Positions 43,550 through 52,272 of a stretch of 64,000 bases of DNA are shown piece by piece. The notes under the pieces were generated by a model. It was not told the DNA's origin, made no database searches, and saw only the letters and a list, made by a program, of their open reading frames with translations. The position numbers and the translations under genes are program-made. The stretch's first letter is position 1, and each line of letters begins with the position of its first letter. Source of the DNA: JAXMCK01 sp046349395 (GTDB lineage: Bacteria > Pseudomonadota > Alphaproteobacteria > Geminicoccales > Geminicoccaceae); NCBI GenBank assembly GCA_046349395.1, contig JAXMCK010000007.1:124001-188000 (forward strand), given 5' to 3'.

Positions 43550-45085
43550 ATGGCTCTCACGATGACCGGGACAGGGTTCGATCGTCTGGTCAACACGATC
43601 CTGAACGATCCGGGCCTGAAGGCGAACGTTTCGGCGGCGAACATCCAGACGGCCGCCGCTGCCGCCAACACCATGAACGGGTACCTCGTCGAGGCGATCA
43701 AGGAGACGGGCGTCGCCTGGGACAAGACGATCAGCGCTGCCGACCTGCAGGACGTCAATCGTTATCTTGAAGACAATTACCAGTTCGCCTGGGCCGACGC
43801 ACACGGCAACGACGAGGGCACCACCGAGACAGGGTTTCACCTCGTCCAGGGCGACGGCGCCACCAGCCGCCTGTTCGGCCACAACGCGATCGACGAGGTC
43901 GCCGACCAGATCTACCATCTCGGGTTCGAGGTGAAGTGGGGCTGGCTGATGAACGAGGACGGCGACTGGAACGCCTCCTTGAAGTCCGTCGCCAGCTACA
44001 TGAACCAGCTTCTTGCCTCGGACCTCGCCAATACCACCAAGTTCAAGACGTTCGACGCCTACGCGCACGCCACGAGCGGCACTGGCCTCGACAAGCTCGT
44101 CAACACCATCATCAAGGATCCTGGGCTCAACAACGAGATCGCTACCAGTCACATCACCGCCGGTGCCAAGGCCGCCGACGCGATGAACGGCATCATCGTC
44201 GATGCCATCAAGGCGACCGGCGTGGCGTTCGACGGCAGCTTGAACAAGGCCGACGTCCGCGAGCTGAACTCGTGGATCCAGGATCACAAGTCGGTCGAGT
44301 GGACCGACCTGCACGGTGACGACGACGGCGACTACGAGAGCGGTTACCATCTCGTGCAGGACGACGGCGCCACCACGAAGCTCTTCAACCAGAACGGCGT
44401 CGACACGGTGGGTGACGGAATCTACCACCTCGGGTTCGACATCAAAGACGGCTACTTCATGAACGAGGACGGCAATCAGAACGCCTCGGTCACGGCCGTC
44501 ACGAGTTGGCTGAACCAACTGCTCAAGACCGATCTGACGGGTTCGCTGAAGGGCTCGACCGATCCCTATGCGCACGCGCATACGAAGACCGGCATCGACC
44601 AACTCGTGAACTTCATCGTCAAGGATCCGGGTCTCAACAACAACGTCGCCACGCACGAGATCACGGATGGTGCCGAGTGCGCCGATCAGATGAACGCCTT
44701 TATCATCGAGGCGATTCGCAAGACAGGCGTCGCCAATGACAAGGCGTTCTCAACCGCCGACATGGTCACGCTGAACACCTACATTCAGAGCAAGCATGGC
44801 GACGTGTGGGCGGACCTGCATGGCAATGACGAGGACGATTACGAGTACGGTTTCCATCTGGTGAAGGGGGACGGTGCCAGCACGAAGTTCCTCGGTGTCA
44901 ATGCGGTCAACACTGTGGCTGACAGCGTCTACAATATCGGTTTCGACCTCGACAACTCGAACACCAAGTTCTGCAACGAGGATGGCAATGCGACCACGAC
45001 GACGACGCAGGTCGCGAGCTACCTGACCGAACTGCTGCGTGCCGATCTCGATGCAGGTACCCTGCGGAGCGACTACATCGCCTGA
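43550..45085 (+). CDS. Triplicated-domain acidic protein, unknown function
   Basis: 511 residues. ATG 43550 follows GGGGGA by about 10 bases; ATG 43532 lacks a ribosome site. Three tandem domains of about 170 residues, each with LVNTIxxDPGL, an Ala-rich helix, HGNDE/HGDDD acidic loop, GFHLVQxDGA, IYHLGFE/D and NEDGNxNAS. No signal peptide; the end DYIA might be a type I secretion tail. The acidic, Asp/Asn-rich loops suggest calcium binding. I have seen this block in large alphaproteobacterial secreted proteins but know no assigned function. Confidence 0.7.
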   Translation: MALTMTGTGFDRLVNTILNDPGLKANVSAANIQTAAAAANTMNGYLVEAIKETGVAWDKTISAADLQDVNRYLEDNYQFAWADAHGNDEGTTETGFHLVQGDGATSRLFGHNAIDEVADQIYHLGFEVKWGWLMNEDGDWNASLKSVASYMNQLLASDLANTTKFKTFDAYAHATSGTGLDKLVNTIIKDPGLNNEIATSHITAGAKAADAMNGIIVDAIKATGVAFDGSLNKADVRELNSWIQDHKSVEWTDLHGDDDGDYESGYHLVQDDGATTKLFNQNGVDTVGDGIYHLGFDIKDGYFMNEDGNQNASVTAVTSWLNQLLKTDLTGSLKGSTDPYAHAHTKTGIDQLVNFIVKDPGLNNNVATHEITDGAECADQMNAFIIEAIRKTGVANDKAFSTADMVTLNTYIQSKHGDVWADLHGNDEDDYEYGFHLVKGDGASTKFLGVNAVNTVADSVYNIGFDLDNSNTKFCNEDGNATTTTTQVASYLTELLRADLDAGTLRSDYIA

Positions 45086-45109
45086 CGCCACCATCGCGGC
45101 ATGAACGAC

Positions 45110-45132
45110 GCACCGGCCGGCAGGACCGGTGC
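45110..45132 (+). terminator. Hairpin after the triplicated-domain gene
   Basis: GCACCGG (45110-45116) and CCGGTGC (45126-45132) form a 7-bp stem, 25 bases after the stop. No T-tract follows (TTCC only). The 244-base gap to the next gene holds nothing else I can support. Confidence 0.4.
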
Positions 45133-45329
45133 TTCCGCCGCTCATGATCGCTACGAAGTCGACGACAGGACGCCGATCCGACTTGCACAACAGCTTCACC
45201 TGCTGTCTGACGTCGCGGATGGAATCCGTGGCGGAGACGGCTCATGTTCAACTTTCCTTATGGGATCTTGGCGGTCGCTGAGGATCGCGGCGCGCCCTCG
45301 CGTCACCCCTTGGCTCGCTGGCGAAGCTC

Positions 45330-45845
45330 ATGAACGCGGTCGCTGGCGGAGCGCTTCGGCTCCGCTCGGCCGAGCCCGTCGACGCCGAGTTGCTCGTCGC
45401 GATGTTCGACGAGTTGAATGCCGATCAGGGCGAGCCCACCGGGAAGGCGACGGCCGAGGCTGTGCGCCGCGACGGCTTCGGGCGCGACCCGGCGTTCCAC
45501 GCCGTCATCGCCATGCTGGGAGAGGAGCCGATCGGCTACATCCTGTACCACGGCACCTGGTCCACCGAGGAAGGCGGGCCCGGCATCTACATCTACGATC
45601 TTTACGTGCGCGAGGCCGCGCGCGGGCGCGGGGCGGGCAGGGCGCTGATCGCCGAGGTGGTCCGCCGCGCCAAGGCCGAGGGCAGGGTCTTCGTCTGGTG
45701 GTGTGCCAAGGAGTGGAACTCCGGCGCGCAGAAGCTCTATGCGGCATTGGGGGCCGTCGAGGAGCCGATCCGCTCCTATGCCGTCACCGGCGAGGCGTTC
45801 GACCGCCTGGCCGCGACGGCGGAGAAGCTGCACCGGAGCGGCTGA
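45330..45845 (+). CDS. GNAT-family N-acetyltransferase
   Basis: 171 residues. Core motif IYDLYVREAARGRGAGRALI (acetyl-CoA loop R-G-R-G-A-G) is followed by WWCAKEWNSGAQKLYAALGA, the usual C-terminal strand and helix. LRLRSAEPVDAELLVAMFDE is a normal GNAT beginning. Resembles diamine or amino-acid acetyltransferases; substrate not assignable. Single gene. Confidence 0.85.
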   Translation: MNAVAGGALRLRSAEPVDAELLVAMFDELNADQGEPTGKATAEAVRRDGFGRDPAFHAVIAMLGEEPIGYILYHGTWSTEEGGPGIYIYDLYVREAARGRGAGRALIAEVVRRAKAEGRVFVWWCAKEWNSGAQKLYAALGAVEEPIRSYAVTGEAFDRLAATAEKLHRSG

Positions 45846-45881
45846 GCTGGTGGCCGGCCGCTCGGCCCAGCCGCGACCCGA

Positions 45882-46490
45882 TCAGGCGAGGAGCGGGTCA
45901 AGCGCGGCCTCGACGTCGGCCAGGGGACGGCAACCGACGGCCAGGGCCGTCACCTTGCCGGCGGCCAGGGCCAGGAGCGTCGGGTAGCCGGTGACGCCGA
46001 TGGCGGCGGTGTCGCGCCACTCCGCTTCAAGCCGTGCGGCGGCGGAGGGATCATCGAAGGCGGCGGTGAAGGCCGGGCCGTCCATGCCGACGGCGACGGC
46101 TTCGCGCTCGAGGACGGCCGGGTCGCGGATGTCCTCGTTGCCGGCATAGAACGCCTTCTGCAGCCGGTGCAGATAGTCGACGGCTGCAGAAGGGGACGCG
46201 TCGCGTACGGTCATGAGGGCGCGGCAGGCCGGGCCGGTGTCGTAGACGAACCGCTCTCGGTCGAAGAAGGCGTGGTTGAAAGGCTGGCCGGTGAGGGCCG
46301 TGACGTGGTGCCAGTGCTCGGCCACCGTTGCCTTGTCCTGCGGGCGCATCGGCCGGGCGGCATCGCCGAGCTGGCCGGTGGCGAGCTGCAGAGGCAGGCC
46401 GCGCCGCTTCGTCAGATGCTCGATGACGGGGGCGAAGCCCCAGCACCAGGAGCACATCGGGTTCGTGAAGTAGAGCAGCTCCACCGGCAT
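45882..46490 (-). CDS. DsbA-family thiol oxidoreductase (FrnE-like)
   Basis: 202 residues, thioredoxin fold with a helical insert. Active site CSWC in MPVELLYFTNPMCSWCWGF at the N-terminus and cis-proline TGYPTL near the end. A GGAGG stands 5 bases before ATG 46490, which fixes the start and rules out the longer frame. There is no signal peptide, as in cytoplasmic FrnE/DsbA-like disulfide enzymes. Redox partner unknown. Confidence 0.85.
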   Translation of the reverse strand: MPVELLYFTNPMCSWCWGFAPVIEHLTKRRGLPLQLATGQLGDAARPMRPQDKATVAEHWHHVTALTGQPFNHAFFDRERFVYDTGPACRALMTVRDASPSAAVDYLHRLQKAFYAGNEDIRDPAVLEREAVAVGMDGPAFTAAFDDPSAAARLEAEWRDTAAIGVTGYPTLLALAAGKVTALAVGCRPLADVEAALDPLLA

Positions 46491-46554
46491 CGGTCCTCCG
46501 AAAGCTTCCGCCGGCGGCACGGCCGGGCCCGCATGGACCCGGCCGGAACACCGA

Positions 46555-48099
46555 TCAGAGGCCGCCGGTTTCGCCGACCGCCGCCTCGGCGGCACGGATG
46601 TGATCCTGCCGCATCTTGATCATCTCGCCCATGGGCGGACCCTGGAAGCGCCGGTTTTCCAGCGCGAACCAGACGACCGCCGTGATGACGAGGAAGATCA
46701 CCGTGATCCAGAGCGCTTTGTCGTTCGGCGGCTGCACGCCGATGTAGAAGATCAGGATGTCGATCAGCACGCAGATGACGGCGACGATCTTGAACCAGGC
46801 GCCCATGCTCCAGGGCCCCATGCGCTTCCAGGTCTTGCCGTAGGCGAAGAGGCCGAGAGCGATCGGCACGCCGTAGGAGATGTAGAGGAAGATCACCGTG
46901 ACGGAGACGATGGTCGAGTAGACGCTCGTCTCGGCGGTGAACAGCACGGCCAGGATCGCCCCGGTCCAGATCGCCGCCACCGGCGTCCGCCAGCGCGCGC
47001 TGACCTTCTTCAGCGTGTCGGAGCCGGGCAGGCCGCCATCGCGCGAGAAGGCGAAGATCATGCGCGACGCGCTGGTGACGGTGGCGAGGCCGCAGAGATA
47101 CTGGGCGACCAGGATGACCGCGTAGAGGAAGTACTTCAGGCCGACCGGAACGATCTGGTCCATCGTCCAGAAGAACACGTTCCAGCCCTGCTTCGCCGCC
47201 TCGCCTACATCCGGCATCGCGAGCGCGAAGGCCGCGAGGAAGAACCAGCCGAACAGGCCCGACCAGACGATGGAGCCGACGATCCCCCGCGGCACGTGGT
47301 GCGCGGCACCGATCGTCTCCTCGGCGGTGTGCGCCGACGCGTCATAGCCGGTGATGGTGTAGATCGGCAGCAAGAGGCCGAGCAGGAACAGGTAGAAGGT
47401 GCTGTCGGTCTGCGGCCAGACTCCGCCGCCGGCGTCGCCGCTGTAGTTGGCGAAGGTGACCAGCCGCGAGAAGTCCCAGGTCGGTGCGCAGAAGAACAGC
47501 GTCAGCGCCAGGGCGATCGCCCCGAAGAAGATGATGTAGCCCGACAGGTCCGTGAGCAGGCTCGTCAGCCTGATGCCCAGATGGTTGATGAGCGCCTGCG
47601 AGCCCGTGACCAGGATCATGAAGATGATCTGGTTGGTGTAGGTGGGCTCGATGCCCAGGGCCGGGCCGAAGGCACCGATGAAGAAGAAGAAGGTGCCGAC
47701 ATTGATCGCACCCAGCACGGTCACGAGGCCCACCAGGTTCAGCCAGGCCGTCACCCAGCCGGGGAACCGGCCGCCGAGGATCGAGGCCCAGTGGTAGAGG
47801 CCGCCGGCCGTCGGGTAGGACGATCCGATCTGGGCCATGGCGAGGCCGAAGAACAGGGTGAGGCCGCAGCCGACGAGCCAGCCGATGGCCAAGGCACCGC
47901 CGCCGGTGCCGCTGACACCCTGCGCCATCGAATTGATGCCGCCCGAAAGGATACAGATGATCGAGAAGGAGATCGCGAAATTGGAGAATCCACCCATCCG
48001 CCGCAACAACTCCTGGGCGTAGCCCATGCTGTGCAGCAGTTGAATGTCGTCGTGGATTTCCGCGTCACCACCTGCGTGGGACTTGGCTGGAGGGGCCAT
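46555..48099 (-). CDS. APC-family amino acid permease
   Basis: 514 residues with 12 hydrophobic helices. N-terminal LLRRMGGFSNFAISFSIICI and the TAGGLYHWASILGGRFPGWV region match the APC amino acid/choline/GABA group (yeast Uga4/Bat1-like in bacteria). GYDASAHTAEET and TSASRMIFAFSRDGGLPGS are the family's conserved loops. Proton- or sodium-driven uptake; substrate uncertain. ATG 48099 (MAPPAKSHAGG) is chosen because upstream sequence is not conserved-looking. Confidence 0.9.
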   Translation of the reverse strand: MAPPAKSHAGGDAEIHDDIQLLHSMGYAQELLRRMGGFSNFAISFSIICILSGGINSMAQGVSGTGGGALAIGWLVGCGLTLFFGLAMAQIGSSYPTAGGLYHWASILGGRFPGWVTAWLNLVGLVTVLGAINVGTFFFFIGAFGPALGIEPTYTNQIIFMILVTGSQALINHLGIRLTSLLTDLSGYIIFFGAIALALTLFFCAPTWDFSRLVTFANYSGDAGGGVWPQTDSTFYLFLLGLLLPIYTITGYDASAHTAEETIGAAHHVPRGIVGSIVWSGLFGWFFLAAFALAMPDVGEAAKQGWNVFFWTMDQIVPVGLKYFLYAVILVAQYLCGLATVTSASRMIFAFSRDGGLPGSDTLKKVSARWRTPVAAIWTGAILAVLFTAETSVYSTIVSVTVIFLYISYGVPIALGLFAYGKTWKRMGPWSMGAWFKIVAVICVLIDILIFYIGVQPPNDKALWITVIFLVITAVVWFALENRRFQGPPMGEMIKMRQDHIRAAEAAVGETGGL

Positions 48100-48258
48100 G
48101 TGCGTTCCGCCAATGTTGTTGTAGCGCCGTGAGTGGCTGCACGGCTGCCTGCGGGCCACCCTACGGGCGCACAGCAACTTGGCAACGGGGAACGCGACGA
48201 TGCCGCGGTGGACGGTCCGCGGCGGTACGTGAATGTCGTGGGTCGGGAAAGGAGGCGA

Positions 48259-48335
48259 TGGTCGGAGTGGCAAGATTCGAACTTGCGACCCCAGCGTCCC
48301 GAACGCTGTGCTCTACCAGGCTGAGCTACACTCCG
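48259..48335 (-). tRNA. tRNA-Pro (anticodon CGG)
   Basis: Minus-strand cloverleaf of 77 bases including an encoded CCA (complement of 48259-48261). Acceptor CGGAGTG pairs with CACTCCG, D-arm GCTC/GAGC, anticodon stem CAGCG/CGCTG with loop TTCGGGA, T-arm GCAAG/CTTGC with TTCGAAT. Reads codon CCG. It lies alone between the permease and the polyprenyl synthase genes; no integrase or att repeat is seen beside it. Confidence 0.97.
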
Positions 48336-48394
48336 ATCGCGAGGCGCGGCTATAGAGGGTTGCCGCAAAGGCGGCAAGGGTGCTCGACGCCTCG

Positions 48395-49414
48395 TCAGTA
48401 CGCACGCTCGATGCAGAAATCGACGAGGTCGAGCATGGCGCTGCGGGCGCGCGAGTGCGGGAAGCCGGCAAGGGCCTTGCGGGCGGCGTCGCCATAGGCC
48501 TCGGCACGCTCGATCGTCGTCTCGATGCCGCGATGGCGGGACAGCAGTTCCTGCGCCCGTAGCAGGTCGTCCGGCTCCTGCTCGAGGTCCTCGAGCGTGC
48601 GGCGCCAGAACTTCAGCTCCTCCTCGTCGGCCTTGGCGATGGCGACGATGACGGGCAGCGTCAGCTTGCCCTCGCGGAAATCGTCGCCGATCGTCTTGCC
48701 GAGCTCGGCCTGGGCGGCGCTGTAGTCGAGCGCGTCGTCGACGAGCTGGAAGGCGATGCCGATGTTGAGCCCGTAGGCCGCCATCGCGTCCTCGGCCGAG
48801 CCCTCGCGGCCGGCGACCACCGCCCCGATCTGGGCCGCCGCCTTGAACAGGGCCGCCGTCTTGGCGCAGATCACGTTGAGATAGGCGTCCTCGGTCGTCG
48901 AGATGTCGTTGGCGGTGATGAGCTGTGCCACCTCGCCCTCGGCGATCACGGCCGACGCGGTCGAGAGAATCTCCAGGATGCGAAGATTGCCGTCCGCCAC
49001 CATGAGCTGGAAGGCGCGGCTGAAGAGGAAGTCGCCGACGAGCACGGGCGCCTTGTTGCCCCACACCGCGTTGGCGGTGGACCCGCCGCGCCGGAGGTCG
49101 CTGTCGTCGACCACGTCGTCGTGCAGCAGGGTGGCGGTGTGGATGAATTCGATGCAGGCGGCGAGGCCGTATTGACGCTGGCCCTCGTAGCCGCACAGGC
49201 GCGATGCCAGCAGGGTGAGGATCGGGCGGACGCGCTTGCCGCCGGCCGCCACGATGTGCCGGGCCAGCTCCGGGATCAGTGCCACGTCGCTGGCCATGCG
49301 CTCGACGATCAGCCGGTTCACCTCGTCCAACTCGGAAGCGACGAGTGTACGCACACTCTCGAGCTTCAGGTTGGGGTCGGGGCGCTGCAAGGGCGCAGCA
49401 CTCGCTGCTGTCAA
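48395..49414 (-). CDS. ispB: Polyprenyl (octa/decaprenyl) diphosphate synthase
   Basis: 339-residue trans-isoprenyl diphosphate synthase that builds the side chain of ubiquinone. First Asp-rich motif DDVVDDSDLRRG after IEFIHTATLL, second DDALDY in FQLVDDALDY, plus GGKRVRP near the start. Translation begins at TTG 49414: AGGAGG lies 6 bases before it and no ATG/GTG fits. Divergent from the DUF2007 gene, the classical alphaproteobacterial neighbour. Confidence 0.95.
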   Translation of the reverse strand: MTAASAAPLQRPDPNLKLESVRTLVASELDEVNRLIVERMASDVALIPELARHIVAAGGKRVRPILTLLASRLCGYEGQRQYGLAACIEFIHTATLLHDDVVDDSDLRRGGSTANAVWGNKAPVLVGDFLFSRAFQLMVADGNLRILEILSTASAVIAEGEVAQLITANDISTTEDAYLNVICAKTAALFKAAAQIGAVVAGREGSAEDAMAAYGLNIGIAFQLVDDALDYSAAQAELGKTIGDDFREGKLTLPVIVAIAKADEEELKFWRRTLEDLEQEPDDLLRAQELLSRHRGIETTIERAEAYGDAARKALAGFPHSRARSAMLDLVDFCIERAY

Positions 49415-49518
49415 AGGTTCCTCCTGGCGATCACGAGCCTGTCCGCCATCGTGGCGGCGGTTGCTATCACGTGGCCGCCGAGCTTGGCAAACTCGAGGCG
49501 GCACTCCACGTTGCCGCA

Positions 49519-49740
49519 ATGATCGAGCTGCTGCGCACCAACGATCTCGTCCAGCTCTCCTGGGCCGAGGCGATGTTGAAGGCCGCCGGCATCGACTGCC
49601 TCGTCGCCGACTCCTACGTCGCCGCGGTCGAGGGCAGCATCGGGGCGTTCCCGCGTCGCCTCCTGGTCCTGGCCGAGGACGAGAAAGCCGCACGGCGCCT
49701 TCTGGAGGAAGCCGCTACGGGCACGCATCCGCTCGATTGA
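49519..49740 (+). CDS. DUF2007 protein (PII-like predicted signal protein)
   Basis: 73 residues: MIELLRTNDLVQLSWAEAML, GIDCLVADSYVAAVEGSIG, PRRLLVLAEDEKAARRLL. The order and length match DUF2007, a ferredoxin-like small domain of unclear function, found next to polyprenyl synthase and the tRNA1-Val methyltransferase gene in many alphaproteobacteria; here three extra genes separate it from the latter. ATG 49519 fits family length. Confidence 0.85.
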   Translation: MIELLRTNDLVQLSWAEAMLKAAGIDCLVADSYVAAVEGSIGAFPRRLLVLAEDEKAARRLLEEAATGTHPLD

Positions 49741-49833
49741 CTCGTACCCCTACGGCTGGCAGACCGCTGTCAACAATGAGGGGGGTGGCACGGCTCGGGC
49801 AGGTGTCCGGACCGCAGCCCAAGTGAATCGGCC

Positions 49834-50649
49834 GTGGCCACGACGTCGTCCGGGCTCTTCCACTTCATCGAGAACATGCCGGCCTGGCAGCTGGCGACGA
49901 GCTGTTCGCTTTTCTTCGTCGCGCTCACTTGGATCGGCATCGTCTTCATCAAGCCGTTCCTGCAGTTCGGCCTGCGGAACGAGCCCGACTCGAACACGCT
50001 GGTGGCGCAGGCCAGCTCCGGATTCAGCCTGTTCTACGGCCTTCTACTCGGTCTCCTGTCGGTCGCCGCCTATCAGAACACGCAGAACGTGATGCAGTAC
50101 GTCGCCAGTGAGGCGTCGACTCTGGGCGTCATGTATCGCGGGCTCGGCGCCTATCCCGAGCCGCTGCGCAGCGAGCTGCAATATCTGGTCCGGGACTACA
50201 CCCAATACGTCATCCGCGAGGAGTTTCCCGCACACCGCGAGGGCAGGACCCCGGACGGCGGCTCGCTTCGGATGCAGACCCTGGCGACGCGGCTGATCGA
50301 GTTCGAGCCGGCGACCAAGACCCAGGAAATCCTGCACGGCCAGATCCTCGACCAGTTCAACAACCTGATCGATGCCCGTCAACACCGTCTCAACGGCGTC
50401 TACAGCGGCATTCCGGGTGTCATGTGGTACGTCGTCGGTATCGGGGCGGTCATCAACCTGATCCTGATCTGGATGCTCCGGATGCGGTTCTGGACGCATC
50501 TGTTCCTGGGCGGTCTCGTCTCGTTCTTTCTCGGTGTGATGATCTTCCTGATCATCGTGATGGATCGTCCGCTGCGGGGCGAGGCCAGCATCGGGCCGGA
50601 CACCTACCAGCGCACCTATGACCTCGTGATGCGATGGGACGAGACATGA
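49834..50649 (+). CDS. DUF4239/bestrophin-like membrane protein
   Basis: 271 residues from GTG 49834. Four hydrophobic helices: residues about 20-40, 65-85, 195-215 and 225-245, with a soluble helical middle (SELQYLVRDYTQYVIREEFP, LDQFNNLIDARQHRL). The layout and GFSLFYGLLLGLLSVAAYQN fit DUF4239, a bestrophin-like group. Function unknown. The next gene begins inside its last codons (ATG 50646), so translation is coupled to the TAXI protein. Confidence 0.65.
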   Translation: MATTSSGLFHFIENMPAWQLATSCSLFFVALTWIGIVFIKPFLQFGLRNEPDSNTLVAQASSGFSLFYGLLLGLLSVAAYQNTQNVMQYVASEASTLGVMYRGLGAYPEPLRSELQYLVRDYTQYVIREEFPAHREGRTPDGGSLRMQTLATRLIEFEPATKTQEILHGQILDQFNNLIDARQHRLNGVYSGIPGVMWYVVGIGAVINLILIWMLRMRFWTHLFLGGLVSFFLGVMIFLIIVMDRPLRGEASIGPDTYQRTYDLVMRWDET

Positions 50650-51608
50650 AAAGTCGCCGGTCCCTGCTGGCGGCACCGTTGCTGGCCGTCCTGGCCTCGC
50701 CCCTGCCTGCACGCGCGGCCGACGACTACATCTCGATTGCCACCGGTGCGCTGGGCGGCGTCTACTACCCTGCGGGCCGCGCCATCTGCTCCTACGCCAA
50801 CAAGCTACGGGCGCAGACCGGCACCAATTGCGCCGCCGTGGCGACGCCGGGCTCCATCTACAATGTGGAGAAGCTGGCCGACGGCGAGCTCGAGTTCGCG
50901 ATCGTGCAGTCGGACGTGCAGTTCGATGCCGTGAAGGGCGAAGGGCCCTGGCGCGGGCAGCCTACCACCGCGCTTCGCTCGGTCATGTCGCTCTATCCGG
51001 AGCTTCTGGCCATCGTCGTGCACCGTGACGGTCCCGTGAAGACGCTGGACGATCTGCAGGGCAGGCGGGTCAATATCGGCAATCCGGGGTCGGGTACCCG
51101 CGCCACCTGGGAGCGGCTGCGGGCGGCACTCGGCTGGGAGGCCGATGCCATCGAGGCGACCGAGTTGCCGCCGGCCGCGGCCAACCAGGCTTTCTGCGAG
51201 GGCGATCTCGACGCGGTTATGATCGCCGCCGGCCACCCCTCGCCGCAGGTCGAGAAGGCGCTCATCGAGTGCCAGGGCGTTCTGGTGCCGGTCGAAGGCC
51301 CGGCCGTGGACAAGCTCGTGGCCTCGGCACCCTATTACGGCAAGGGCATGATCCGCCGTTCGTCCTATGGCGGCCAGGCCGACGTGCCGAGCTTCGGCGA
51401 CCGTGCCACCCTGGTAACGCGGGCGAGCGTGGCCGACGAGGACGTGTCGAACCTCGTCCATGTGATCGTCGGCAACCTGGACGCACTTCGCCACACGAAC
51501 CGCTCGCTCGGCGAGATCGACAAGGAAAGCCTGGTGTCGGCCGGAAGCACGGCCCCCCTCCACCCTGGAGCCGAGCGCGCCTATCGCGACCTCGGTCTCC
51601 TGAAGTAG
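50646..51608 (+). CDS. TAXI-family TRAP substrate-binding protein
   Basis: 320 residues with signal peptide (RRSLLAAPLLAVLASPLPARA). TAXI hallmarks: ISIATGALGGVYYPAGRAIC at the mature start, YNVEKLADGELEFAIVQSD, RRVNIGNPGSGTRATWERL and an EIDKES..APLHPGAERAY end. Binds a small organic acid or amino acid in the periplasm. No TRAP membrane subunit lies nearby, so it either works with a distant permease or as a sensor for the adjacent DUF4239 protein. Confidence 0.85.
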   Translation: MKSRRSLLAAPLLAVLASPLPARAADDYISIATGALGGVYYPAGRAICSYANKLRAQTGTNCAAVATPGSIYNVEKLADGELEFAIVQSDVQFDAVKGEGPWRGQPTTALRSVMSLYPELLAIVVHRDGPVKTLDDLQGRRVNIGNPGSGTRATWERLRAALGWEADAIEATELPPAAANQAFCEGDLDAVMIAAGHPSPQVEKALIECQGVLVPVEGPAVDKLVASAPYYGKGMIRRSSYGGQADVPSFGDRATLVTRASVADEDVSNLVHVIVGNLDALRHTNRSLGEIDKESLVSAGSTAPLHPGAERAYRDLGLLK

Positions 51609-51618
51609 GGCCGGGCGC

Positions 51619-52272
51619 GTGGCGAGCTTCGAGATCGTCGAACTGGAGGGTGCGCGCTTCGTGCGCATCGACCTCGAGAACGACGATGCGCGCGCCGAGG
51701 CCGGGGCCATGGCCTATATGCGCGGCAAGGTCGAGATGACGGCTCCCATGCCGAGTCCCTGGACGGCGCTGAAGTGCATGATGGCGGACGAGCCGGTCAT
51801 CCGGCCGCTCTATCGCGGCAAGGGCGAGGTCTACCTGACTTCGACGATGGGCGGCTACTACGTCCTCGACCTCGTGGGCGAGACCTGGATCCTGGAGAAC
51901 GGCGCCTATTGGGCGTCGGACGGCGAGGTCGAACTCGGCCTGCACCGCGAGAGCATGTGGACCTCGTACTGGGCCGGCGAGGGCCTGATCGACTACCAGA
52001 CGACCGTCAGCGGCTACGGTCACGTCGTGCTCAACGCACCGGGGCCGGTCGCACTGATGGAGCTGAAGGACGAGCGTCTCGCGGCCGAGGGCAAGCTCGT
52101 CATCGCGCGCACGGCGGGACTGCGCTACTCCGTGCGCCGGCCGACCAAGAACCTCATGAGCTATTGGCTGTCGGGCGAGGACATCGTGCGCAGCTACGAG
52201 GGCACCGGTAAGGTGCTGATGTGCACGACCCCCTACTGGAGCAAGACGCTGCTCGACTCCGTGCAGCGTTGA
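51619..52272 (+). CDS. AIM24-family protein
   Basis: 217 residues from GTG 51619. Beta-rich AIM24/DUF124 fold: VEMTAPMPSPW, IRPLYRGKGEVYLTSTMGGY, LENGAYWASDGEVELGLHRE, YWLSGEDIVRSYEGTGKVLM. Family members are TRAP-like (tryptophan RNA-binding-attenuator-shaped) proteins of unclear function; yeast AIM24 is mitochondrial. Its stop overlaps the TTG of the following methyltransferase, so this gene is part of the same transcript. Confidence 0.85.
   Translation: MASFEIVELEGARFVRIDLENDDARAEAGAMAYMRGKVEMTAPMPSPWTALKCMMADEPVIRPLYRGKGEVYLTSTMGGYYVLDLVGETWILENGAYWASDGEVELGLHRESMWTSYWAGEGLIDYQTTVSGYGHVVLNAPGPVALMELKDERLAAEGKLVIARTAGLRYSVRRPTKNLMSYWLSGEDIVRSYEGTGKVLMCTTPYWSKTLLDSVQR

Noticed and set aside
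48259..48335. tRNA-Pro as an integration site
   Set aside because: No partial tRNA copy, integrase or phage genes are found in the flanks.
48129..48497. Open frame covering the tRNA-Pro gene
   Set aside because: Classic spurious reading of a tRNA (VARFELATPAS-type peptide).
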